DNA of 60,342 nt. It comes from an uncultured Clostridia bacterium. Its GTDB lineage: Bacteria; Bacillota; Clostridia; Lachnospirales; Anaerotignaceae. Both the position numbers and the translations under genes were made by a program. The notes under the pieces were generated by a model that saw only the letters and a list, made by a program, of their open reading frames with translations, was not told where the DNA came from and did no database searches. Positions within the stretch are counted from its first letter, which is position 1; each line of letters begins with the position of its first letter. Below, piece by piece: positions 8,187 to 16,355 of this stretch. The DNA is taken from the NCBI GenBank assembly GCA_910583755.1, contig CAJTZO010000013.1:1-60342 (forward strand). The letters are read 5' to 3'.

Positions 8187-8543
8187 TTACAAAAATTGTT
8201 TAATACAAGTTCTAATACAACCAATATCATATAAAATATCTCCTTTTTCATCCTCCGTCAAATACTCATCCAAATTAATTTTTTTTAACAATTCTAACAT
8301 TCTATCCTATTCTTTTAAAAAATCTTTTAACTTTTTTGCCTCATGTCTTGCAATTCTAGCAAGAATTGTACTGATTACGATAACAGATTCTATATTATTT
8401 TCATCTAATTCGCTAAAAAATTCAACCAAACATCTTCCAGAAGCTTGTCCAATCGTATCATTTTCATCTAACATATTTTCATAAAATGTTTCTGTAATTA
8501 TATATTTCAATTTATAATATTCTGTCATCTTATTTTCTTTCAC
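8187..8543 (-). pseudogene. Paralogue of the 118-aa unknown protein, broken by one stop codon
   Basis: The frame runs from GTG 8543 (or ATG 8528, which aligns with the paralogue start) to TAA 8189-8187. A TAG at 8309-8307 interrupts it where the intact gene has TAT (EDYNKMLE versus E-stop-DRMLE). After the stop, similarity continues in frame: MLELLKKINLDEYL, EDEKGDILYDIGCI, TCIKQFL. Length matches the intact paralogue almost exactly, so a single nonsense change is the visible lesion. Stop-codon readthrough is unlikely but not excluded. Confidence 0.8.
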
Positions 8544-8747
8544 TATAATTTTATACTTTATTAAAACGAAAAAACAAGGTAAAAAGTCTTAAAAAAAATT
8601 TAAAAAATCCTTACTCTTTTCCAAAAAAGTAAACAAGAAATCTTTCACTTAGATTTACATAGTTAAAACAAAAATTGTAGTTAAGCAATAACGCAAAAAC
8701 CTTTGTTATTTTGTTTAAAACAAGAAAAACAAAGATTTTTTAACAAA

Positions 8748-8776
8748 TAGGAAGCATCCAAACAAGATGCTTCCTA
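8748..8776. terminator. Terminator of gyrA
   Basis: Stem TAGGAAGCATC / GATGCTTCCTA with a 7-nt loop, 10 bp after the gyrA stop on the minus strand, followed by TTTGTT. The T-run is weak, so the call rests on the 11-bp stem and its position. Confidence 0.7.
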
Positions 8777-8786
8777 TCCTAACTTT

Positions 8787-11264
8787 TTATTCTATTTGTT
8801 CTATCTCATTTTCTGCTTCCTCAATATCTTCTTCTGAAATTTTTGCAATTCCTACAACCATAACATTTTCATCAAGGTTAATTAATTTTACGCCTTGTGA
8901 TACACGGTTAAACGTAGAAATTTCATTTCCTCTCAAACGGATAATCACACCTTCTGAAGTAATCAACATTAATTCTTCTTTTTCATCTATCACAAGCACA
9001 CCTGTTAAAAGACCTGTTTTATCTGTAAGTTGATGAATTTTCACCCCTTTTCCACCACGATATTGTGCATTAAAGTCTTCTATATTTGTTTTCTTACCAT
9101 ATCCCTTTTCTGTTACATTTAATATTTTTGTCCCAGCTACTACTTTTACACCAGAAACAACATAATCATTTTCCTTTAAAGTAATACCTTTTACTCCCGT
9201 TGCTTGTCTGCTCATAGGTCGGACATCTTTTTCATGGAATTTAATTCCCATACCATTTCTTGTTGCAACAAATATTTCATCACTTCCATTGGTTACAAGA
9301 ACGGAAATAAGACTGTCATCCTCTTTTAAGTTAACAGCAGTCAAACCACCTTTTCTGATATTTGCAAAACTCATCATATCTGTTTTTTTGATAATGCCAT
9401 CTTTTGTTATCATCACTAAATAAGAATCTTTTGTAAATTCTTTTACTGGAATCATTGCTGTAATAGTTTCTCCAGCAGAAATTTCAATTAAATTTACAAT
9501 TGCATTTCCTCTAGCTGTTCTGCCTGCTTCCGGCACCTCATAACCTTTTAAACGGTACACCCGTCCTTTATTTGTAAAAAACAGGATATAATCATGAGTA
9601 GAACCTAAAAATAAATCTTTCACAAAATCTTCTTCTCTGGTGTTCATACCCATAATACCACGACCACCTCTTTTTTGACTTTTATAAGTCATCAGTGCCG
9701 TTCTTTTGATATAGTTTAAATGGGACAAAGTAAATACGCTTGTTTCCTCATGAATCAAGTCTTCATCTTCTATTACTTCCACATGGTGCATAATTTGTGT
9801 ACGACGTTTGTCGCCGTATTTTGATTTTACAGCTAATATTTCTTGTTTAATCACTGCATAAAGTAGGTTTTCATCTGCTAATATTGCACGATATTCTTTT
9901 ATTTTTTCCATAAGCTCTTGATATTCTTTGTCAATTTTTTCATGTTCTAGTCCTTGCAAACGGCGTAATTGCATTTCAAGTATTGCTTGTGACTGTATCT
10001 CAGATAAACCAAAGCGCTCCATTAATCTTGTTTTTGCATCATCATAACTATTTCTGATAATATGGATAACTTCATCAATATTATCTAATGCAATCCGTAA
10101 TCCTTGTAAAATATGTGCTCTTTTTTCAGCTTTCTCTAAGTCAAACTGCGTGCGGCGTGTCACAACATCTTTTTGATGTTTTAGATATTCCTCTAAAACC
10201 TGCTTTAAATTTAATACCTCAGGTTTATTATTTACCAGTGCAATCATAATAACGCCAAAACTTTCCTCTAATTGTGTATATTTATATAAGTTATTTAATA
10301 CAACACTTGTATTGGCATCTTTTTTTAGTTCAATGACAATTCTCATACCTTTTCTATTTGATTCATCTCTAATATCGCTGATACCATCTACTTTTTTTTC
10401 TTTGACTAAGTCAGCAATTTTTTCAATAAGTCTTGCTTTATTTACTTGGTATGGAATTTCTGTTACAACAATACGCTCTCTACCATTTTGCATTGGTTCT
10501 ACTTCAGAGATTGCTCTTACTTTTATTTTTCCTCTGCCTGTATGGTAAGCAGAACGTATCCCACTTCTTCCCATAATAATACCACCTGTTGGAAAGTCGG
10601 GACCTTGTATTACTTCCATTAGTTCCTCTATAGAAGTTTCTCTTTTTTGTTCTGTATAGTTGTCAATCATTTTCACAATACCATTAATTACTTCTGATAA
10701 ATTATGAGGTGGTATATTTGTTGCCATACCAACTGCAATACCAGAAGAACCATTGATTAATAAGTTTGGTACTCTTGCTGGTAATACAGTAGGTTCTTTT
10801 ACTTCTTCACTGTAGTTCGGTACAAAATCCACTGTATTTTTATCAATATCCGCAAGCATTTCTAAGGAAATACGTGACATTCTTGCTTCTGTATAACGTT
10901 GTGCAGCAGCACCATCTCCATCCACAGAACCAAAGTTTCCATGTCCATCCACAAGAAGATACCGCATAGAAAAATTTTGAGCCATACGAACCATTGCTTG
11001 ATAGATGGAACTATCTCCATGAGGATGATATTTTCCCATTGTGTCACCTACAATACGAGCTGATTTTTTGTAGGGTTTATTCGGCTCTAAATTCATTTCA
11101 CCCATAGAATATAGGATTCTTCTTTGTACAGGCTTTAAGCCATCACGAACATCTGGTAAAGCACGAGATACAATGACACTCATAGCATAATCAATATAAC
11201 AATTTTTCATTTCGTCTTCTATGTTAATGCTAACTATTTTGTCTATATTACTTGTATTATCCAT
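8787..11264 (-). CDS. gyrA: DNA gyrase subunit A
   Basis: 825 residues, full length. GyrA cuts and rejoins DNA in the GyrA2-GyrB2 complex that adds negative supercoils. The N-terminal winged helix has the quinolone-region segment HPHGDSSIYQAMV (about residues 80-92) and the active-site tyrosine in AAAQRYTEARMS. The C-terminal beta-pinwheel has the GyrA-box sequence QKRGGRGIMG, distinguishing it from ParC. The residue equivalent to E. coli Asp87 is glutamine. The ATG at 11264 is chosen because AGAAAGGACG lies just upstream. It follows gyrB by about 210 bp. Confidence 0.97.
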   Translation of the reverse strand: MDNTSNIDKIVSINIEDEMKNCYIDYAMSVIVSRALPDVRDGLKPVQRRILYSMGEMNLEPNKPYKKSARIVGDTMGKYHPHGDSSIYQAMVRMAQNFSMRYLLVDGHGNFGSVDGDGAAAQRYTEARMSRISLEMLADIDKNTVDFVPNYSEEVKEPTVLPARVPNLLINGSSGIAVGMATNIPPHNLSEVINGIVKMIDNYTEQKRETSIEELMEVIQGPDFPTGGIIMGRSGIRSAYHTGRGKIKVRAISEVEPMQNGRERIVVTEIPYQVNKARLIEKIADLVKEKKVDGISDIRDESNRKGMRIVIELKKDANTSVVLNNLYKYTQLEESFGVIMIALVNNKPEVLNLKQVLEEYLKHQKDVVTRRTQFDLEKAEKRAHILQGLRIALDNIDEVIHIIRNSYDDAKTRLMERFGLSEIQSQAILEMQLRRLQGLEHEKIDKEYQELMEKIKEYRAILADENLLYAVIKQEILAVKSKYGDKRRTQIMHHVEVIEDEDLIHEETSVFTLSHLNYIKRTALMTYKSQKRGGRGIMGMNTREEDFVKDLFLGSTHDYILFFTNKGRVYRLKGYEVPEAGRTARGNAIVNLIEISAGETITAMIPVKEFTKDSYLVMITKDGIIKKTDMMSFANIRKGGLTAVNLKEDDSLISVLVTNGSDEIFVATRNGMGIKFHEKDVRPMSRQATGVKGITLKENDYVVSGVKVVAGTKILNVTEKGYGKKTNIEDFNAQYRGGKGVKIHQLTDKTGLLTGVLVIDEKEELMLITSEGVIIRLRGNEISTFNRVSQGVKLINLDENVMVVGIAKISEEDIEEAENEIEQIE

Positions 11265-11472
11265 AAAACGTCCTTTCTGCAATATACAAAATTTTCTTTT
11301 CTACCCTTGAAAAGCACATAACCTGTCAAAAATCCTTGAATACTTGTACTTTGCTCTATATTTTCAAAGTTTCAATTCCTTTCTTAAAAAATAATAAGGA
11401 AGTGAAGTTTGAGCGTAGAGCTTTTAAACTTTTAATTTTTTTGACAATTTATTTTTTCTTTTCAAAAAAGTA

Positions 11473-13377
11473 TTAAATATCTAAATTTTGTACTCTTTCT
11501 GCATATTCCTGTATAAACTCTCGTCTTGGCTCTACTTTATCTCCCATTAGTCTTGTAAATATCTCATCAGCGGAAACAGCATCTTCTAAATCAACCCTTT
11601 TCAGAATTCTGTGTTCAGGGTCCATTGTGGTATCCCAAAGTTGCTCTGCATCCATTTCTCCTAAACCTTTATAACGTTGTACTTCTTTGATTCCTTCCCG
11701 TCCAATTTTAGCATAGAGTGTTTCTAATTCTTTATCATCATACACATAATAATGCTCTTTATTTTTCTCTACACGGTATAATGGGGGTTGGGCGATATAA
11801 ATGTGCCCTGCTTTAATTAATTGAGGCATATGGCGGTAAAATAGCGTCAGAAGCAGGGTTCTGATATGAGCACCGTCAACGTCTGCGTCTGTCATAATGA
11901 CAATTTTGTGATATCTCAATTTTGTAATATCAAAATCAGTATCAACACCTGTACCAAAAGCAGTAATCATATTTTTAATTTCTTCGCTATTTAATATCTT
12001 GTCCATTCGTGCCTTTTCAACATTGAGTATTTTTCCTCTTAAAGGGAGAATGGCCTGTATTCTTTGGTCTCTTGCTCCCTTTGCAGAGCCACCTGCAGAA
12101 TCTCCTTCCACAATATACACTTCACAATTTTTGGGGTCTTTGTCAGAACAATCTGCTAATTTTCCAGGTAAACGAGAAGTTTCCAAGATACTTTTTCTTT
12201 TGACCAATTCTCTCGCTCTTTTTGCTGCTTCTCTTGCTCTGGAAGCAATCAAACCTTTTTCTACAATCAATTTTCCTATTGTTGGATTTTCCTCTAAAAA
12301 GTAAGTGAGATATTCATTAATTACACTTTCAACAGCACCTTTTGCTTCACTGCTTCCTAGCTTTGATTTGGTTTGACTATCAAACTGTGGCTCTGCTATT
12401 TTAATGCTAATAATTGCTGCCAATCCTTCTCTAACATCATCACCAGTTAAGTTTTTATCATTTTCTTTTAGGATTCCTACTTTCCTGCTATAGTCATTGA
12501 TGGTTTTTGTCATACCAGATTTAAAACCAATTAAATGTGTACCACCATCTGCGGTATTGATATTATTTACAAATGTATGAATATTTTCATCTGCACCATC
12601 ATTATGTTGAAAAGCAATTTCTACAAAAACACCATCTTTTTCTCCTTCTGCATAAAAAATATTGTCATACAATGCATCTCTATGTTGATTGATATAAGCA
12701 ACAAATTCTTTAATTCCACCTTCATAATGGAATGATTTCTCTTTTGGTTTTTCCTGTCTTTTATCCATAAGAGTAATTTTTAAGCCTTTTGTTAAAAAAG
12801 CAGTTTCTCTTAATCTATTTTTCAGTACATCAAATTGAAAAACAGTATCTTCAAATATCTCTGTATCTGGTTTAAAATGGACATACGTTCCATGTTCTTG
12901 TGTTTCTCCGATTTCTTGCAATTTTGTCATAACATGACCTTTTGCATATTTCTGTTCATATTTTTTTCCATCTACACAAACTTGTACTTTCATCCACTCT
13001 GATAAAGCATTTACAACAGAAGCACCTACACCATGTAAACCACCAGAAACTTTATATCCACCACCGCCAAATTTGCCACCTGCGTGTAGAATCGTAAAAA
13101 CAACTTCTAATGCTGGAATTCCCTTCTGTGCTTGAATTCCTACCGGAATACCACGTCCATTATCCTTTACAGAGATAGTATTGTCCTCATGTATTGTAAC
13201 ATAAATTTCATTACAATATCCAGCTAGTGCTTCATCTACCGCATTATCCACAATTTCATACACAAGATGATGTAACCCTTGTGTACTTGTAGAACCGATA
13301 TACATACCAGGGCGTTTTCTTACAGCTTCCAAGCCTTCCAAGACTTGTATTTGATTTTCGTTGTACTCTGATGACAT
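11473..13377 (-). CDS. gyrB: DNA gyrase subunit B
   Basis: 634 residues, the usual Gram-positive length. The GHKL ATPase domain is marked by VDNAVDEALAGYC, DNGRGIPVG and GGLHGVGASVVNAL. The TOPRIM domain has VEGDSAGGSAKGARDQ (catalytic glutamate) and DADVDGAHIRTLLL (metal-binding Asp pair). It drives strand passage with ATP. The start has AAGGAGAG upstream. Its leader carries a promoter and a hairpin followed by a T-run just before the ribosome site, suggesting attenuation. Confidence 0.97.
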   Translation of the reverse strand: MSSEYNENQIQVLEGLEAVRKRPGMYIGSTSTQGLHHLVYEIVDNAVDEALAGYCNEIYVTIHEDNTISVKDNGRGIPVGIQAQKGIPALEVVFTILHAGGKFGGGGYKVSGGLHGVGASVVNALSEWMKVQVCVDGKKYEQKYAKGHVMTKLQEIGETQEHGTYVHFKPDTEIFEDTVFQFDVLKNRLRETAFLTKGLKITLMDKRQEKPKEKSFHYEGGIKEFVAYINQHRDALYDNIFYAEGEKDGVFVEIAFQHNDGADENIHTFVNNINTADGGTHLIGFKSGMTKTINDYSRKVGILKENDKNLTGDDVREGLAAIISIKIAEPQFDSQTKSKLGSSEAKGAVESVINEYLTYFLEENPTIGKLIVEKGLIASRAREAAKRARELVKRKSILETSRLPGKLADCSDKDPKNCEVYIVEGDSAGGSAKGARDQRIQAILPLRGKILNVEKARMDKILNSEEIKNMITAFGTGVDTDFDITKLRYHKIVIMTDADVDGAHIRTLLLTLFYRHMPQLIKAGHIYIAQPPLYRVEKNKEHYYVYDDKELETLYAKIGREGIKEVQRYKGLGEMDAEQLWDTTMDPEHRILKRVDLEDAVSADEIFTRLMGDKVEPRREFIQEYAERVQNLDI

Positions 13378-13398
13378 ATTCTTCTCTCCTTAAAAATA

Positions 13399-13419
13399 AC
13401 AGGCTATGAAAAAGCCTGT
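13399..13419 (-). terminator. Terminator-like hairpin in the gyrB leader
   Basis: On the minus strand ACAGGCT-TTTTCAT-AGCCTGT folds into a 7-bp stem followed by TATTTTTAA, which runs straight into the AAGGAGAG ribosome site of gyrB. It could end transcription from recF or attenuate gyrB itself. Confidence 0.55.
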
Positions 13420-13441
13420 AGGGTACATAAAACTAATTTTA

Positions 13442-13470
13442 ATTATACCATTTATTTCAAGATTTCACAA
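13442..13470 (-). promoter_or_regulatory. Promoter for gyrB
   Basis: TTGTGA (13470-13465), 17-bp spacer, TATAAT (13447-13442), about 65 bp upstream of the gyrB start. The transcript leader would contain the terminator-like hairpin at 13399-13419. Confidence 0.6.
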
Positions 13471-13590
13471 GTAAAAAAAGCCTTTTGTTTAAGGTTTTCA
13501 TTAGACATGTCGATAAAAGTTCTTTTATGTTTTTTAATTATTGTGTTAATTCCTTTCAGTTTTACTAAATGCAATTTTAGAGCAAGTTTG

Positions 13591-14676
13591 TTATATTATT
13601 TTTCTAATAGTTCCATTTTCTACACAAAAAAGATAAGCCTCTTTTACATATTCTCTTATACTATCTTCTATCCCTGTACAGGTTAATATCATCTGTAGTT
13701 GACCTATACTTTCCAGTAAAAAATTTTGACGATTTTTATCTAATTCAGAAAGTACATCATCTAGGAGCAGTATTGGTCTTTGCCCTGTTTCTTGTTCTAT
13801 TAATACAATCTCTGCTAATTTTGTTGCTAATGCAGTTGTTCTTTGTTGTCCTTGTGAGCCATATTGTTTTACATCCTTGCCATTTACCAAAAATAATATA
13901 TCATCTTTATGTGGACCAACTTGTGTTGTTCCTAATAAAATATCTCTTTGTTGATTTTTTTTCAATTTTTGTTGCAGTTGGTTTTCTGTGCAGTTGGGTT
14001 TATATATAATTTCTAGCGCATCTTTGCCCCCTGTAAGCTCGTTTTGCTTTTTACTGGATATTTTATTCAGCTTATCCAAAAAATCGCTTCTAACGCCGAT
14101 AATACGTTTTGCTGTATCTATCAATTGCTCATCCCATAGAAAGAGCGTTTCTTTTAGGGAAGGTTTTTTTTGTATTTCTTTTAGTAAATTATTTCTTTGT
14201 TTTAAAATTCTATAATATTTTTGCAAATGATAGTAATATACCATGTTCATTTGACAAATTTCCATGTCCATAAAACGTCGTCTTGCTACAGGTCCTTCTT
14301 TAATTAAATTTAAGTCTTCTGGAGAGAATATAACTGCATGACAAGTTCCAAACAGTTCTCCTAATTTTTTTAGTGGAATTCCATTGACAGCAATTCCTTT
14401 TTTTCCCTCTTTTTTTAGGTGAATATCAATTCTGTCTATATTTTTTGATTTTTGTACCAATACTTGTATATGGCTTTCTGTTGCTTCAAATTCGATTAGT
14501 TGGCTATCATTTCTTGTCCGTAAAGAACGTCCAGAAGCACATAGATATAGAGATTCTAAAAAATTTGTTTTTCCTTGTGCATTTGCTCCATAAAAAATAT
14601 TAATTCCATTATTTAACATTAATGTGGTATCTTTTAAATTCCGATAGCCTGTTAAAGACACTTTTTGTATATACAT
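13591..14676 (-). CDS. recF: DNA replication and repair protein RecF
   Basis: 361 residues. SMC-like ATPase that helps load RecA on gapped DNA. Walker A is FYGANAQGKTNFLE near residue 30, the signature is GSQGQQRTTALA, and Walker B/D-loop is PILLLDDVLSELD, all diagnostic. The ATG at 14676 is chosen because AGGAAGTGA lies just upstream and it clears the yaaA stop by 4 bp; an ATG at 14703 would overlap yaaA. Part of the dnaA-dnaN-yaaA-recF run. Confidence 0.95.
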   Translation of the reverse strand: MYIQKVSLTGYRNLKDTTLMLNNGINIFYGANAQGKTNFLESLYLCASGRSLRTRNDSQLIEFEATESHIQVLVQKSKNIDRIDIHLKKEGKKGIAVNGIPLKKLGELFGTCHAVIFSPEDLNLIKEGPVARRRFMDMEICQMNMVYYYHLQKYYRILKQRNNLLKEIQKKPSLKETLFLWDEQLIDTAKRIIGVRSDFLDKLNKISSKKQNELTGGKDALEIIYKPNCTENQLQQKLKKNQQRDILLGTTQVGPHKDDILFLVNGKDVKQYGSQGQQRTTALATKLAEIVLIEQETGQRPILLLDDVLSELDKNRQNFLLESIGQLQMILTCTGIEDSIREYVKEAYLFCVENGTIRKII

Positions 14677-14680
14677 AGCT

Positions 14681-14908
14681 TCACTTCCTGGTGTTTTTAA
14701 CAATTACTTTAAATTCTCCTATATCTTGTACTGTTACAATATCATTATGGTGTATTTTTTTTCCTCTTTCTGTTACAATGATACCATTTACTTTTACAGC
14801 ACTATCTTGAATTAATAACTTAGCATCAGACCCTTGTCCAACAATACCCGCTAATTTGATTGCTTGTTGTAGTTTTATAAATTCCGTTTGAATTATAATT
14901 TCTTCCAT
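14681..14908 (-). CDS. yaaA: S4-domain RNA-binding protein YaaA/RlbA
   Basis: 75 residues consisting of one S4 domain: ITQ-like start IIIQTEFIKLQQAIKLAGIV, then GSDAKLLIQDSAVKVNGI and a basic RGKKI turn. In Bacillus the homologue lies at the same place between dnaN and recF and takes part in ribosome large-subunit assembly. GGGGAAAAATAAAA precedes the ATG. Position and length make the assignment firm even though the domain itself is generic. Confidence 0.9.
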   Translation of the reverse strand: MEEIIIQTEFIKLQQAIKLAGIVGQGSDAKLLIQDSAVKVNGIIVTERGKKIHHNDIVTVQDIGEFKVIVKNTRK

Positions 14909-14961
14909 TTTTATTTTTCCCCTTTATAAAATTTAAAAAAAATCTTAATTAAACACTATCC

Positions 14962-14992
14962 ATTCTGTCAATAAAGTTTTTTGACAAGCTAG
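14962..14992 (+). repeat. Minimal deletion relic of the multi-palindrome element
   Basis: TCTGTCAATAAAG is joined directly to TTTTTTGACAAGCT: the left and right ends of the element with the whole interior missing. The junction lies in T-runs, suggesting deletion between poly-T tracts. Located between yaaA and dnaN. Confidence 0.7.
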
Positions 14993-14995
14993 CAT

Positions 14996-16096
14996 TTATA
15001 ATCGTAAAGGTAATATCAAATAGCGAAAATTTTCTCCTTGTAATGGTTTTAAAATACAAGGACTTAATGATGTTGTAAATTGTAATGCAACTTTTTCATC
15101 ATCTACTACTCTGAGAGCATCTATTAAAAATTTCGGGTTAAAAGCAATTTGTAATGGTTCTCCCTCTAATTCTATCTCAATTTCCTCATAAGCTGTACCA
15201 ATTTCCGCTTGTGCTTTTACACTTAATTTTTCTTTGGAAATGTCTAGTTTTACGGGTGTTTTTTTAGTATCCCTAGATACAAGGGAAGCTCTTTCTAATG
15301 TTTGTAAAAAATCGTTTGTATTAACACAAAATCTCGTTTTATAATCTTCTGTAAAGCTTTGTTCGTATTTAATATATTCTCCCTCTAATAAACGAGAAAT
15401 AATTATATTTCCATCAATATCAAATAAGACATGTTTATCTGTAAGGTATAATTGTGCTTCTTTTTCTTCCCCATTTAAAATTTTATTAATTTCAGATAAT
15501 GTTTTTGCTGGAATTACAACTTTTTTTTCTTCTGTCGTTTTTAATAACTGTTCTTTTCTGAAAGAAATACGGAACCCATCCACAGATACCATTTGCAAAT
15601 AGTCTTTTTTAAATTCTAATAATTCCCCTGTTAAAATGGGTTTTGATTCATCTTGTGAAATAGAAAAAATCGTTTGCCGAATCATATCTTTTAAATTGGA
15701 TTGAAGTATTTTATATTCTTGTTTTTTTTCTACTTCTGGTAAAGTGGGAAATTCTTCCCCATTTTGTCCCATAATTTTAAAATCAGAAAAGCCACAGGAA
15801 ATAAACGTTTCATATTTTTCATTAGTCTGTATTAGAACATTTTCTCCATTGACTTTTCGTATAATTTCTGTAAAAAAAGAAGCACTAAGTGCAATACTTC
15901 CTTCTTCCTCAATCGTAGCAGGAATAGGTGCAGACTGAATCCCAATTTCTAAGTCTGTTGCTGTTACAATAAATTTTCCATTGGAAGCTGTTAACAAAAC
16001 ACATTTTAATATGTCTAACGTAGTTTTGTTTGATATTGCTTTGTTTGCAATATTTAGTGCATTTAATAGTAATTCTCTTGCGCAATATAGTTTCAT
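14996..16096 (-). CDS. dnaN: DNA polymerase III beta subunit (sliding clamp)
   Basis: 366 residues, normal for the clamp. Segments typical of its three repeated domains: MKLYCARELLLNALNIANKA at the start, VVIPAKTLSEINKIL in the middle and LILPLRL at the very end (clamp C-terminal pattern). It tethers polymerase to DNA. The ATG at 16096 matches the family start; AAAGGAG lies 12 nt upstream, rather far, and a near-perfect DnaA box (TGTGGACAA, 16100-16108) fills the spacer, so DnaA could occlude the promoter-proximal region. An upstream ATG at 16129 has no ribosome site. Confidence 0.95.
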   Translation of the reverse strand: MKLYCARELLLNALNIANKAISNKTTLDILKCVLLTASNGKFIVTATDLEIGIQSAPIPATIEEEGSIALSASFFTEIIRKVNGENVLIQTNEKYETFISCGFSDFKIMGQNGEEFPTLPEVEKKQEYKILQSNLKDMIRQTIFSISQDESKPILTGELLEFKKDYLQMVSVDGFRISFRKEQLLKTTEEKKVVIPAKTLSEINKILNGEEKEAQLYLTDKHVLFDIDGNIIISRLLEGEYIKYEQSFTEDYKTRFCVNTNDFLQTLERASLVSRDTKKTPVKLDISKEKLSVKAQAEIGTAYEEIEIELEGEPLQIAFNPKFLIDALRVVDDEKVALQFTTSLSPCILKPLQGENFRYLILPLRL

Positions 16097-16126
16097 AATT
16101 GTGGACAACTCCTTTGTGTGAAAATG

Positions 16127-16353
16127 CATTAATATATATAATTAATTAATTAGTAGTAGTAGTAGGGGCTGTGGAATCTGTGGATAACTCTTAAAAATCG
16201 CGTAATTTCAACGAAAAATCACATTTTTACCTGTGGATAACTTTGTGGATAAATGGGCAAGTTATCCACAATTTATCCACAGATTATTATGACTCAAAAT
16301 GCTCCACAATATTGTCCATAAAGTTATCCACAGATTTTTATAAGTTATTCACA
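16127..16353. other. oriC: oriC, part 2: DnaA boxes and unwinding region between dnaA and dnaN
   Basis: Six perfect DnaA boxes: TGTGGATAA at 16179, 16232 and 16244; TTATCCACA at 16262, 16273 and 16324. Near-matches occur at 16345 (TTATTCACA) and 16100. At the dnaN end an AT-only stretch (16127-16150) is followed by five TAG repeats, a GGGGC cluster and the first box. This is the order of a basal unwinding module: unwinding element, DnaA-trio, GC cluster, DnaA box. The opposed box orientations surround 16255. Confidence 0.9.
16151..16165 (+). promoter_or_regulatory. DnaA-trio repeat (TAG x5)
   Basis: Five uninterrupted TAG units, which read 3'-GAT-5' away from the nearest DnaA box on the strand expected to be bound by DnaA filament. 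The separating GGGGC matches the GC cluster seen in Bacillus-type origins. A perfect five-unit array is longer and cleaner than usual. Confidence 0.75.
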
Positions 16354-16355
16354 GG

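Noticed and set aside
13378..13590. A remB/DUF370 gene between recF and gyrB, as in Bacillus
   Set aside because: No open frame of suitable length exists there; the space holds the gyrB promoter and leader hairpin.
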